Of a stretch of DNA of 64,000 nucleotides, positions 19,039-27,283 are shown in pieces. The stretch covers positions 57,102 through 121,101 of the forward strand of contig NZ_BMTN01000023.1 of NCBI RefSeq assembly GCF_014649695.1. Reading direction: 5' to 3'. The notes under the pieces were generated by a model that made no database searches, was not told the origin of the DNA, and was given only the letters and a program-made list of their open reading frames with translations. The position numbers were made by a program, and so were the translations under genes. This DNA comes from Streptomyces kurssanovii (GTDB lineage: Bacteria > Actinomycetota > Actinomycetes > Streptomycetales > Streptomycetaceae). Position 1 is the first letter of the stretch. Each line of letters begins with the position of its first letter.

Positions 19039-20399
19039 ATGCGTTCGAAGGAGCGGCGGAGCTCCCAGTCGGTCACCGCGGAGCCGAAGGCCTCGAGTTC
19101 GACGCGCGCCATGTTCCGGTAGTGGGCGACGACCGCGTCGCCGAAGGCGGCCTTGGCGATCGGGCTGTTCTCCCAGAGCTCGGCGGCGTCGCGCAGGGTC
19201 GTGGGGACGTGTTCGTAGTCGCCGGAGTAGGCGTTGCCCGTGCAGGGGTCGGGGAGTTCGAGCCGCTGCTCGATGCCGTGCAGGCCTGCGGCGACGAGGC
19301 CGGCGACGGCGAGGTACGGGTTGACGTCACCGCCGGGCAGCCTGTTCTCGAAGCGCGTCGAAGGGCCGTGGCCGACGACGCGGAGGGCGCAGGTGCGGTT
19401 GTCGTGTCCCCAGGCGACGGCGGTCGGGGCGAAGGAGCCGGGGCGGAAGCGCTTGTAGGAGTTGACGGTCGGCGCGTACAGCAGCGAGAAGTCGCGCAAT
19501 GCGGCGAGCTGGCCGGCGAGGAAGTGGCGCATGAGCGGCGACATTCCGTCGGGGCCGTCCCCGGCCATGACGCCCCGGCCGTCGGCGTCCCGCAGGGACA
19601 GGTGGATGTGGCAGGAGTTGCCCTCGCGCTCGTTGTACTTCGCCATGAAGGTGAGCGAGACGCCTTCCTGGGCGGCGATCTCCTTCGCGCCGGTCTTGTA
19701 GACGGCGTGCTGGTCGCAGGTGACGAGGGCCTCGTCGTACTTGAAGACGATCTCGTGCTGGCCCGGGTTGCACTCGCCCTTGGCGGACTCGACGGTCAGG
19801 CCGGCGCCGGTCATCTCGTTGCGGATGCGGCGCAGCAGGGGCTCGATGCGGCCGGTGCCGAGGACGGAGTAGTCGATGTTGTACTGGTTGGCCGGGGTGA
19901 GGCCGTGGTATCCGCTGTCCCAGGCCTGTTCGTAGGTGTCCTTGAAGACGATGAACTCGAGCTCCGTGCCGACGTGGGCCGTGAGTCCGTGCTCGGCGAG
20001 GCGCTCGAGCTGGGCGCGGAGGATCTGGCGGGGGGCGGCGACGACGGGCCGGCCCTCGTCCCACGCCAGGTCGGCGATGACGAGTGCGGTGCCCTCGTGC
20101 CAGGGGATCCTGCGCAGCGTGGTGAGATCCGGGTGCATGGCGAAGTCGCCGTAGCCGCGCTCCCAGGACGACATCTCGTATCCGTCGACCGTGTTCATGT
20201 CGGTGTCCACGGCGAGGAGGTAGTTGCAGCCCTCGGTGCCGTGCTCGACGACCTCGTCGAGGAAGAAGGGGGCGGCGAACCGCTTGCCCTGCAGTCTTCC
20301 CTGCATGTCGGGGAAGGCCAGGACGACGGTGTCGATCTCGCCGCTCGCGACGAGTGCTCGCAGCTCGTCGAGGGCGAGCGGGGGTTTGCGGTCTGCCAC
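19035..20399 (-). CDS. glnA4: Glutamine synthetase-like gamma-glutamylamide ligase, GlnA4 type
   Basis: A 454-residue type I glutamine synthetase-fold ligase. Core motifs include GTELEFIVF (metal-binding Glu), AKYNEREGNSCHIHLSL (His metal ligand), and VNSYKRFRPGSFAPTAVAWG for ATP/glutamate. In S. coelicolor the enzyme I recall from this locus (GlnA4, SCO1613) joins glutamate to ethanolamine rather than ammonia. The surrounding Eat permease and PuuD-like hydrolase support that role here. It starts at GTG 20399 with AAGGAGG nine bases upstream. It heads the minus-strand operon with the aldehyde dehydrogenase and SDR, and is divergent from a GntR regulator across a 78-bp gap. Confidence 0.85.
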   Translation of the reverse strand: MADRKPPLALDELRALVASGEIDTVVLAFPDMQGRLQGKRFAAPFFLDEVVEHGTEGCNYLLAVDTDMNTVDGYEMSSWERGYGDFAMHPDLTTLRRIPWHEGTALVIADLAWDEGRPVVAAPRQILRAQLERLAEHGLTAHVGTELEFIVFKDTYEQAWDSGYHGLTPANQYNIDYSVLGTGRIEPLLRRIRNEMTGAGLTVESAKGECNPGQHEIVFKYDEALVTCDQHAVYKTGAKEIAAQEGVSLTFMAKYNEREGNSCHIHLSLRDADGRGVMAGDGPDGMSPLMRHFLAGQLAALRDFSLLYAPTVNSYKRFRPGSFAPTAVAWGHDNRTCALRVVGHGPSTRFENRLPGGDVNPYLAVAGLVAAGLHGIEQRLELPDPCTGNAYSGDYEHVPTTLRDAAELWENSPIAKAAFGDAVVAHYRNMARVELEAFGSAVTDWELRRSFERM

Positions 20400-20434
20400 G
20401 GGACGGTGCCTCCTTGGGTCAGCCGGGAGCCATA

Positions 20435-20452
20435 AGGTATTACTGAAGACCA
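20435..20452. promoter_or_regulatory. Candidate operator between glnA4-like gene and gntR
   Basis: An imperfect inverted repeat (GGT-N10-ACC, within AGGTATTACTGAAGACCA) lies in the only AT-rich part of the 78-bp divergent gap. The spacing suits a FadR/GntR-family dimer, so it may be where the adjacent regulator controls both directions. Confidence 0.35.
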
Positions 20453-20477
20453 TTGCTTGGGAAGGGGAAACGGCGAC

Positions 20478-21218
20478 GTGGCGAGGACAGGTGGGAACGC
20501 GGGCACGCCGACGGACCGGCTGACACCGGTGCTGCGCCCCGTGCGGGCGGGCAACGGCTTCGAGGAGGCGCTCGAGCAGATCCTTCAGCTGCTGCGCCTC
20601 GGACTGGTTCCGGGCGGGGAGCGGCTGCCGGCCGAGCGGGAACTGGCGGAGCGCATGGGCATCAGCCGGGTCACCCTGCGTGAGGTGCTCAAGGTGCTCA
20701 CCGACCAGGGACTGGTGGAGAGCCGCCGCGGCCGTTACGGCGGAACGTTCGTGCTGCACCGCCCCGACAGCCACGGCGAGGAGGAACTGCGCCGCCGGGT
20801 CGCGGGCGTCGACGTCGAGGACACCCTGCGCTTCCGTGAGGTGCTGGAGGTGGGGGCCGCCGGCCTGTGCGCGGCCCACGGCCTCACCGACGACGGAGCG
20901 CTGAGGCTGCACACGGCCCTGACGGCGACGCACGACGCACCGCTCACCGAGTACCGCAGGCAGGACACGCTGCTCCACCTGACCCTGGCGGAGCTGTCCG
21001 GTTCCCCCTCGCTCACCGCGCAGTACGCGGCGGTCCGGGCCACCCTGAACGACCTGCTCGACTGCATCCCGCTGCTCGTACGGAACCTGGAGCACTCGCA
21101 GCACCAGCACACGGCACTGGTCGAGGCCGTGCTCGACGGCGACCCGGACGGGGCGCGCGAGGTGATGCGGGAGCACTGCGAGGGGACGGCGGCGCTGCTG
21201 CGGGGCTTCCTGGCGTGA
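20478..21218 (+). CDS. GntR/FadR-family transcriptional regulator of ethanolamine cluster
   Basis: A 246-residue regulator with an N-terminal winged helix-turn-helix (LPAERELAERMGISRVTLREVLKVL, about residues 55-80) and a C-terminal all-helical FCD ligand domain. The FCD domain has the Asp/His pattern in FREVLEVGAAGLCA, LLHLTLAELSG and HTALVEAVLDGDPDGAREVM. FCD regulators bind small carboxylates or related effectors through a metal. I chose GTG 20478 because GAAGGGGAA precedes it at good spacing; a TTG at 20457 has none. It is divergent from the glnA4-like operon and upstream of the permease, so it is the likely local switch. Confidence 0.88.
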   Translation: MARTGGNAGTPTDRLTPVLRPVRAGNGFEEALEQILQLLRLGLVPGGERLPAERELAERMGISRVTLREVLKVLTDQGLVESRRGRYGGTFVLHRPDSHGEEELRRRVAGVDVEDTLRFREVLEVGAAGLCAAHGLTDDGALRLHTALTATHDAPLTEYRRQDTLLHLTLAELSGSPSLTAQYAAVRATLNDLLDCIPLLVRNLEHSQHQHTALVEAVLDGDPDGAREVMREHCEGTAALLRGFLA

Positions 21219-21423
21219 GCGGCCGGGCGCGGCGCCGAGCCCGGGGGCGCGAAGGGGGCGGCAGGGCACGAGAGGTCCGGGACCGGGACGGTCCGGCGTA
21301 CGGCCTCGCACAAGGAGGCAGGCGGGCGGATCCGTAACGCCGGGTTTACGCACAGGGCTTGCGCTGCCGCCGGAGTGCCGCAAAGGTGTCCGCACAAACC
21401 TTTGACCTGAGCCAGGAGCGACC

Positions 21424-22890
21424 ATGGCTGAAGGCACCACATCGCGCCCCCCGTCCGCCGCCCCACCCGGATCCGACCCGGAGTCGGACGCCTATCTGAA
21501 CCGGCGCACCCTGCGCAGAGGCAGCGCCGGATGGCTGCTGCTGACCGGACTCGGCGTCGCGTACGTCGTCTCCGGCGACTTCTCCGGCTGGAACATCGGA
21601 CTCTCGAAGGGTGGGTTCGGCGGCCTCGCCGTCGCCACCCTCCTGATGGGCGCGATGTACGCCTGTCTCGTCTTCGCACTCGCGGAACTGTCCGCGATCC
21701 TGCCCACCGCGGGCGGCGGCTACGGCTTCGCCCGGCGCGCACTCGGGACCTGGGGCGGCTTCCTCACCGGCACCGCCATCCTCATCGAGTACATCCTCGC
21801 CCCCGCCGCGATCTCCATCTTCATCGGCGACTACGTCGAATCGCTCGGCCTGTTCGGCCTGGAATCCGGCTGGCCCGTCTATCTGGCCTGTTTCGCGATC
21901 TTCATCGGCATCCACCTCTGGGGCGTCGGCGAGGCCCTGCGCTTCAGCCTCGTCGTGACCGCCATCGCCGTCGCGGCGCTGCTGATCTTCGCGGTGGGTG
22001 CGTTCACCGAGTTCAGCGCCGGAGGACTCGACGACATCCCCGTCGACACCGAGGCGTTCGGGGCGAGCTCCTGGCTGCCCTTCGGCCTGCTGGGCATCTG
22101 GGCCGCCTTCCCCTTCGGCATGTGGTTCTTCCTCGGCGTGGAGGGCGTGCCGTTGGCGGCCGAGGAGGCGAAGGACCCCGTGCGCTCCATGCCCAGGGCA
22201 TTGGCGATCTCCATGGGCATCCTGGTGCTGCTCGCGCTGCTGACCTTCTTCGCGGCGAGCGGCGCCCGCGGCTCCGCCGCCATCCAGGAGGCCGGCAACC
22301 CGCTGGTGGTCGCCCTCCAGGGCGACGGCGACCCGACCGCGCTGAGCCGCTTCGTCAACTACGCGGGCCTCGCCGGACTCGTGGCCTCGTTCTTCTCGCT
22401 GATCTACGCGGGCTCCCGGCAGCTCTTCGCCCTCTCCCGGGCCGGCTACCTGCCCCGCTTCCTCTCGCTGACCAGCCGCCGCAAGTCCCCCTACCTGGGC
22501 CTGCTGATCCCCGGCGCGATCGGCTTCGCCCTGGCGGCGGGCACCGGCAACGGCGCGCGGATGCTGAACATCGCCGTCTTCGGGGCGACGATCAGTTACG
22601 CGCTGATGGCGCTCTCGCACATCGTGCTGCGCCGCCGTGAACCGGAACTGCCGCGCCCCTACCGGACACCGGGCGGCGTCGCCACCTCCTCCGTCGCCTT
22701 CGTGCTCGCGCTGTCCGCGCTGGTGGCGACGTTCCTGGTGGACAAGGACGCCGCGTTCATGGCACTCGGCGTGTACGCCGTGGCGCTCGCCTACTTCGCC
22801 TTCTACAGCCGTCACCATCTGGTGGCACGGGCCCCGGAGGAGGAGTTCGCGGCCCTGGCGGCCGCGGAGGCCGAACTGGAACGGAAGTGA
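21424..22890 (+). CDS. eat: Ethanolamine permease (APC superfamily)
   Basis: A 488-residue amino acid/polyamine/organocation transporter with about 12 membrane helices. The stretch GVAYVVSGDFSGWNIGLSKG in helix 1 and FGMWFFLGVEGVPLAAEEAKDP around helices 6-7 match the Eat ethanolamine permease family. It would bring ethanolamine across the cell membrane for the GlnA4-like ligase. It starts at ATG 21424, 206 bp after the GntR gene, and the gap is long enough for its own promoter. The downstream hydrolase begins 7 bp after its stop, so the two are co-transcribed. Confidence 0.9.
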   Translation: MAEGTTSRPPSAAPPGSDPESDAYLNRRTLRRGSAGWLLLTGLGVAYVVSGDFSGWNIGLSKGGFGGLAVATLLMGAMYACLVFALAELSAILPTAGGGYGFARRALGTWGGFLTGTAILIEYILAPAAISIFIGDYVESLGLFGLESGWPVYLACFAIFIGIHLWGVGEALRFSLVVTAIAVAALLIFAVGAFTEFSAGGLDDIPVDTEAFGASSWLPFGLLGIWAAFPFGMWFFLGVEGVPLAAEEAKDPVRSMPRALAISMGILVLLALLTFFAASGARGSAAIQEAGNPLVVALQGDGDPTALSRFVNYAGLAGLVASFFSLIYAGSRQLFALSRAGYLPRFLSLTSRRKSPYLGLLIPGAIGFALAAGTGNGARMLNIAVFGATISYALMALSHIVLRRREPELPRPYRTPGGVATSSVAFVLALSALVATFLVDKDAAFMALGVYAVALAYFAFYSRHHLVARAPEEEFAALAAAEAELERK

Positions 22891-22897
22891 CAACCTG

Positions 22898-23590
22898 ATG
22901 CATGTGTCCAAGCCGCTGATCGGCATCAGCACCTACTGGGAGACGTCCGCCCGGTGGGGCGTGTGGGATCTGCCCGCCGCGCTGCTGCCCGCCGGCTACC
23001 CGCGTCTCGTGCAGTCGGCGGGCGGCATCGCCGCGATGCTCCCGCCGGACGAGCCGGCGCTCGCGGAGGCCGCCGTGGCACGCGTCGACGGACTGGTCAT
23101 CGCCGGCGGCGCGGACGTCGACCCCGAGCGCTACGGCGCGCCGCGCGAACCCCGCACCGGCCCTCCTGCACCCGAACGTGACGCGTGGGAACTGGCGCTG
23201 ATCGGCGCGGCGCTGGCGTCCGGCACACCGCTGCTCGGCATCTGCCGCGGTATGCAGCTGCTGAACGTCGCGCTCGGCGGGACGCTGGTCCAGCACCTCG
23301 ACGGGCACGTGACGTCGGTCGGGGTCTTCGGCCGGCACGCGGTGAAGCCGGTGCCCGGCACGCTCTACGGCTCGATCGCCCCCGAGGCGACCCCCGTCCC
23401 GACCTACCACCACCAGTCGGTCGACCGCCTCGGCGAGGGCCTCGTCCCGAGCGCGTACGCGGAGGACGACGGCACGGTGGAGGCGATCGAACTGGCGGGG
23501 GGCGGCGGTTGGGCGCTGGGGGTGCAGTGGCATCCGGAGATGGGATCGGACACGCGCGTGATGACGGCGCTGGTGCGGGCGGCGCGCTGA
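22898..23590 (+). CDS. Gamma-glutamyl hydrolase, PuuD-like class I glutamine amidotransferase
   Basis: A 230-residue peptidase C26-type enzyme. The catalytic triad is visible: Cys in GICRGMQLLNVALGGT (about residue 110), and His and Glu in GVQWHPEMG near residue 220. LVIAGGADVDPERYG is also characteristic of PuuD-like hydrolases, which release glutamate from gamma-glutamylated intermediates. In this cluster it would act last, splitting a gamma-glutamylated acid such as gamma-glutamylglycine into glutamate and product (inference). The start is ATG 22898; GTG 22904 is a possible alternative. Confidence 0.9.
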   Translation: MHVSKPLIGISTYWETSARWGVWDLPAALLPAGYPRLVQSAGGIAAMLPPDEPALAEAAVARVDGLVIAGGADVDPERYGAPREPRTGPPAPERDAWELALIGAALASGTPLLGICRGMQLLNVALGGTLVQHLDGHVTSVGVFGRHAVKPVPGTLYGSIAPEATPVPTYHHQSVDRLGEGLVPSAYAEDDGTVEAIELAGGGGWALGVQWHPEMGSDTRVMTALVRAAR

Positions 23591-23600
23591 CCCCCTGCGG

Positions 23601-23666
23601 GGGCGTGGCCGCTGCGGGCGTGGCCGCTGCCCGGGGGCTGTTCCCCTGCGGGGCGTGGCCGCTGCG
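23601..23666. repeat. Triple copy of GGGCGTGGCCGCTGC intergenic repeat
   Basis: Three copies of GGGCGTGGCCGCTGC occur at 23601, 23616 and 23651 in the gap between the PuuD-like gene and the lysR gene. The same core with extra flank recurs at 29227-29248. This kind of repeat is scattered between genes in many Streptomyces genomes, and I know of no assigned function. Confidence 0.75.
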
Positions 23667-23680
23667 CGGGGCCCCCACCG

Positions 23681-24601
23681 TCACCCCCGCGTCAACCCCA
23701 GAAGCTCCCGCGCCGGCCCCACCGGCCGCTGCGCGTGCGGCCAGACCGCGCGGAGGTCGCGTTCGAGGGCCACCCCTTCCACCGGCACCCGCGTCAGGCG
23801 CCGCGAGGACAGTTCCTCCGTCACCGCCAGCTCGCTGAGGACCGCGGGACCCGCGCCGCTGACGGCCGCCGCCTTCACCGCGGTCGTGGAGGCCAGTTCC
23901 ATCAGCGGCGCGGAGAGCCCGCCGTGGCGGGAGAGCGCCGAGTCGAGCACCTGCCGTGTGCCGGAGCCCCGTTCGCGCAGGACGAGCGGTGTCCTGGCAA
24001 GCTCCTCGGGGGTCAGCGGGGCCCGGCGCCGCCGTGCCCAGGCGTGCCCGGGGGCCACGACCACGAACAGCCGGTCGTGGCCGATGACGGTGCCGTCGAG
24101 GCCTTCCGGTACCGCGAGCCCCTCGACGAAGCCGAGGTCGGCCTCGCCGGAGAGCAGCCGTTCCGCGACGGCCGACGAGTTGCCCGCGATCAGCGAGACC
24201 GCCGTGTCAGGGCGCTGGGCGCGCAGCGCGATGAGCCAGCCGGGCAGCAGGTACTCGGCGATCGTCATGCTCGCCGCGACCCGCAGCCGCGAGTCCCGGC
24301 GGCCCCGCAGCGCCTGGGCGCCGGCGTCGAACGCCTCCGCCGCCTCCACGATCCGCCGGGCCCAGTCGGTGACGAGCGCGCCCGCTTCGGTCAGCCGGGA
24401 GCCGCGCGGGGAGCGGTCGACGAGGGCGACGCCCAGCTGGCGTTCCATGGAGCGGATGCGGCTGCTCGCGGCGGGCTGGCTGATGCCGACTTCGCGGGCC
24501 GCGCGCCCGAGGCTTCCGTGCCGGGCGACGGCGAGCAGCAGTTCCAGCGCCCCCAGGTCGGGCACTCGGTGTGCCAGCGGCACATGTTGCTCTTCGCTCA
24601 T
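23681..24601 (-). CDS. LysR-family transcriptional regulator
   Basis: A 306-residue LysR-type regulator with an N-terminal winged helix-turn-helix (LGALELLLAVARHGSLGRAAREVGISQPAASSRI, split here only by convention) and a C-terminal periplasmic-binding-like effector domain from about residue 95. It starts at ATG 24601 and is divergent from a TDT-family transporter. LysR regulators usually control the divergent neighbour and themselves. The start codon lies inside a perfect inverted repeat (24597-24617) that is the probable autoregulatory site. The effector cannot be read from sequence. Confidence 0.9.
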   Translation of the reverse strand: MSEEQHVPLAHRVPDLGALELLLAVARHGSLGRAAREVGISQPAASSRIRSMERQLGVALVDRSPRGSRLTEAGALVTDWARRIVEAAEAFDAGAQALRGRRDSRLRVAASMTIAEYLLPGWLIALRAQRPDTAVSLIAGNSSAVAERLLSGEADLGFVEGLAVPEGLDGTVIGHDRLFVVVAPGHAWARRRRAPLTPEELARTPLVLRERGSGTRQVLDSALSRHGGLSAPLMELASTTAVKAAAVSGAGPAVLSELAVTEELSSRRLTRVPVEGVALERDLRAVWPHAQRPVGPARELLGLTRG

Positions 24602-24617
24602 AAGACCAGCTTATGAG
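24597..24617. promoter_or_regulatory. Candidate LysR operator overlapping lysR start codon
   Basis: A perfect 8-bp inverted repeat, CTCATAAG-N5-CTTATGAG, spans the lysR ATG and the gap to the divergent transporter gene. It contains the T-N11-A spacing of LysR binding boxes, and the AT-rich sequence stands out from the surroundings. Confidence 0.6.
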
Positions 24618-24671
24618 GCGATAGGGAGAAGGTCCCTGGTGGGGGCGGCGGGCGTCGGCGAACGTGGCGTC

Positions 24672-25802
24672 ATGGTCACCGCCGTACAGTCGCTCCCCCG
24701 CCCGCCGGACCCTGCCCGGATCGCCGTGGCGCCCCGGCCGCCGGCCCTGCGGCATCTCGGTCCCAACTGGTACGCGGCCGTCATGGGAACGGCCGTCGTC
24801 GCGAGCGCCGGCGCCGCGCTGCCTCTGGACGTCCCGGGTCTGGGGACGGTGCTCACCGGCGTCTGGGTGCTGTCGGTGGTGCTGCTCGCCATGGTCGTGG
24901 CCGGCCGTACGGGGCACTGGCTCCGCCACCGGGACCAGGCGCGCGCCCATCTGCTGGACCCCGCCGTGGCCCCGTTCTACGGCTGTCTGTCGATGGCTCT
25001 GCTCGCCGTCGGCACGGGCACCCTCACGGTCGGCCGGGACGTGGTGGGCGAGGGGCCCGCGGTGGCCGTCGCGTTCGCGCTGTTCGGGGCGGGGACGGCC
25101 GTCGGGCTCACGGGCGCCGTCGCAGTGCCGTATCTGATGGTGGTGCGGCACAAAGTCGGGGTCGGCGGCGCCTCACCCGTGTGGCTGCTGCCCGTCGTCG
25201 CGCCGATGGTGTCCGCGGCGTCGGGGCCGCTCCTGGTGCCGTATCTGCCGCCGGGTCAGTGGCGTGAGACGGCACTGTTCGCCTGCTACGCGATGTTCGG
25301 GCTGAGCCTGCTGGCGACGCTGCTGATCCTGACGATGGTCTTCTCCCGGCTCGTGCACCACGGCCCGCTGCCGCTCGCGACGACCCCGGCGCTGTTTCTG
25401 GTGCTCGGCCCGCTGGGCCAGTCGACCACCGCCGTGAACAAGCTGGCCGACGCGGCGCCAGGGGTGCTCGACGCGCCGTACGCGTCGGGCATGGGCGTGT
25501 TCGCCGTCGTGTACGGCGTGCCCGTCATGGGATTCGCTCTGCTGTGGCTGACCCTCGCGGCGGCGATGGTGGTGCGGGCCGCCCGGCGCGGTATGCCGTT
25601 CACGCTGGGCTGGTGGGCCTTCACCTTCCCGGTGGGCACGTGTGTGACCGGCGCACAGAGCCTCGCGGACCGCACGGGCCTTGTGGCGTACCAGTGGACC
25701 GCGACGGCGCTCTACGGCCTCCTGGTGGTGGCCTGGGCGGTCGCCGGAACGCTCACCCTGCGCGGTCTGCTGCGCGGCGAACTGCTGCGAGCGCCGCGCT
25801 GA
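24672..25802 (+). CDS. TDT-family transporter (SLAC1/TehA/malate-sulfite efflux type)
   Basis: A 376-residue integral membrane protein with about ten helices of the tellurite-resistance/dicarboxylate transporter family. LRHLGPNWYAAVMGTAVVASAG at the N-terminus is the hallmark opening, and MVVRHKVGVGGASPVWLLPVVAPMV and FTLGWWAFTFPVGTC are further family regions. Members export C4-dicarboxylates, sulfite or anions; the substrate here is unknown. I chose ATG 24672, since upstream in-frame sequence belongs to the opposite-strand lysR gene. Its last 50 bp overlap the end of the convergent BtuF-like gene. Confidence 0.87.
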   Translation: MVTAVQSLPRPPDPARIAVAPRPPALRHLGPNWYAAVMGTAVVASAGAALPLDVPGLGTVLTGVWVLSVVLLAMVVAGRTGHWLRHRDQARAHLLDPAVAPFYGCLSMALLAVGTGTLTVGRDVVGEGPAVAVAFALFGAGTAVGLTGAVAVPYLMVVRHKVGVGGASPVWLLPVVAPMVSAASGPLLVPYLPPGQWRETALFACYAMFGLSLLATLLILTMVFSRLVHHGPLPLATTPALFLVLGPLGQSTTAVNKLADAAPGVLDAPYASGMGVFAVVYGVPVMGFALLWLTLAAAMVVRAARRGMPFTLGWWAFTFPVGTCVTGAQSLADRTGLVAYQWTATALYGLLVVAWAVAGTLTLRGLLRGELLRAPR

Positions 25803-26487
25803 GCTCCGCGGGCGCACGGCGGAGGGAGGGGCCGTACCAGGTCAGGTACCTTCCGTCGACGAGCGCGGCGGGCAGGCCGGGAAAGGCCTCCGGGCCGTCG
25901 TCGGCGGTGAAGCGGTACGGCTCGTCGGGCAGGACGACGGCTTGGGCGCCACTTGCCGTCAGCTCCTGGAGCGGGATGCGCGGGTAGCGCTCGGGGTGCC
26001 GTGCGTACACGTTGACGACGCCGAGCCTGGCGAGCAGGTCCCCGGCGAAGGTGTCGCGGCCCAGCACCATCCACGGACGGCGCCAGACCGGCACGACGGC
26101 GCGCAGCTCCGGCAGCGGCTCCACCGCCGCCCATGCCCGGCGCGCCTCGTCCAGCCAGCGCGGCCGGGCCAGTGAGCAGCCGGTGACCAGGACCCTTTCG
26201 AGCTCCGAGAAGGCCTGGTCGAGGTCGCGTACCTCGGTCACCAGCACCTCGACGCCCGCCTCACGCAGGGCGGTCAGATCGGGTTCCCGGTTCTCCTCCT
26301 CGTTGGCGATCACGAGATCGGGCCGCAGCCGCAGTACGGCCGGCACATCCGGGTTCTTGGTGCCACCGACGCGTGCCGCGTCCAGTCCGGGCGGATGGGT
26401 GCACCAGTCGGTGACTCCGACGAGGAGCCCCGGCGCGGTGGCCGCGACGGCCTCGGTCAGCGAGGGCACCAGGGAGACGACGCGCAC
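25753..26487 (-). CDS. Helical-backbone metal receptor / BtuF-like protein lacking signal peptide
   Basis: A 244-residue protein of the cobalamin/iron-chelate ABC binding-protein fold (RVVSLVPSLTEAVAA, GVTDWCTHP, VGGTKNPDVPAVLRLRPDLVIANEEENR). No signal peptide, lipobox or anchor is visible, and the start at GTG 26487 leaves no room for one, so it is probably cytoplasmic. Such unsecreted BtuF-like proteins are common in actinobacteria with no agreed role. It starts 9 bp after the XRE-cupin gene, hinting at co-transcription. It converges with the TDT transporter, overlapping by 50 bp. Confidence 0.82.
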   Translation of the reverse strand: MRVVSLVPSLTEAVAATAPGLLVGVTDWCTHPPGLDAARVGGTKNPDVPAVLRLRPDLVIANEEENREPDLTALREAGVEVLVTEVRDLDQAFSELERVLVTGCSLARPRWLDEARRAWAAVEPLPELRAVVPVWRRPWMVLGRDTFAGDLLARLGVVNVYARHPERYPRIPLQELTASGAQAVVLPDEPYRFTADDGPEAFPGLPAALVDGRYLTWYGPSLRRAPAELSAALAAVRRAADRAG

Positions 26488-26496
26488 CGGTCCGCC

Positions 26497-27090
26497 TCAG
26501 CCGCGCGGGTCGGTGGTCGTGGCGATGTGGTCGGAGACGGACACGACGAGGATGCGGGTGTCCGGGGTGGTGGCGCGCCAGCGGTGGCGGACGCCGCCGG
26601 AGAGGAACAGCGCGTCGCCGGGGCCGAGCCGGTAGGCCCGGCCCTCGGCCTCGACCTCCACCGCCCCGTCCGCGACGTACAGCAGCTCGTCGTTACGGTG
26701 TTCGAACTCCCGGCCCGTCTCCTTCTCGCCGCTGAATTCCAGCGCGTGGAGCTGGTGCTGCCCGCGCACCAGGGCGCGGACGCCGTCGGACGGCCCGGAG
26801 GTCCTGGCGTCGTCGCCCGCGCGTACGACGTCCACCGTGCGAGCGGCGTCGGAGGCCGCGAGCAGCCGTTCCGCGGAGGTGTCGAGGGCGTCGGAGACCC
26901 GCTGGAGCGAGCGCATGCTCGGGTGGGCCCGCTCGTTCTCGATCTGGCTGAGGAAGGGCACGGAGAGGCCGCTGCGGGCGGCGACGGCGGCCAGCGTGAG
27001 GCCGAGGGCCCGTCGGCGTTTGCGCACGGCGGCACCCACCCGGAGAGGCTCTTCCCTCTCCTTCATGTCCTTCGCGTCCTTCGCGTCCAT
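26497..27090 (-). CDS. XRE-family regulator with cupin sensor domain
   Basis: A 197-residue regulator. The N-terminal helix-turn-helix (LGLTLAAVAARSGLSVPFLSQIENERAHPSMRSLQRV, about residues 30-65) is joined to a C-terminal cupin barrel (about residues 110-185) with ELLYVADGAVEVEAEGRAYRLGPGD. Proteins of this plan control small-molecule metabolism or transport, often amines or sugars. It starts at ATG 27090. The Asp/Lys-rich opening MDAKDAKDMKEREE comes from short repeated codons. It is upstream of the BtuF-like gene with a 9-bp gap and may regulate it. Confidence 0.88.
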   Translation of the reverse strand: MDAKDAKDMKEREEPLRVGAAVRKRRRALGLTLAAVAARSGLSVPFLSQIENERAHPSMRSLQRVSDALDTSAERLLAASDAARTVDVVRAGDDARTSGPSDGVRALVRGQHQLHALEFSGEKETGREFEHRNDELLYVADGAVEVEAEGRAYRLGPGDALFLSGGVRHRWRATTPDTRILVVSVSDHIATTTDPRG

Positions 27091-27211
27091 GGGCCGGGCT
27101 CCCCTCCCCTGGGTCCTGTCTCACCATACGCACCATCCGTCCACCCGTACTCGACAAGCGCACGAGCGAAGGCCAGGGGGCGGGCCGGAGCGGGGTGAAA
27201 GAGGTACCGGA

Positions 27212-27250
27212 AAGGGGTGGGTCCCGCCGGTTCGGCGGGACCCACCCCTT
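27212..27250 (-). terminator. Strong symmetrical terminator
   Basis: A perfect inverted repeat, AAGGGGTGGGTCCCGCC with its complement around GGTTC, lies 33 bp past the stop of the gene remnant at 27284 on the minus strand. It makes sense as the terminator of a gene that is now missing. It still separates the exonuclease region from the XRE gene. Confidence 0.8.
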
Positions 27251-27283
27251 CGGTGGAGCGTCCGGGCGGAGGCGTCCGGACGG

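Noticed and set aside
20400-21440. Long upstream extension of the GlnA4-like frame to 801 residues
   Set aside because: The extension is antisense to the gntR gene and is not glutamine-synthetase sequence. GTG 20399 has AAGGAGG and gives the family length.
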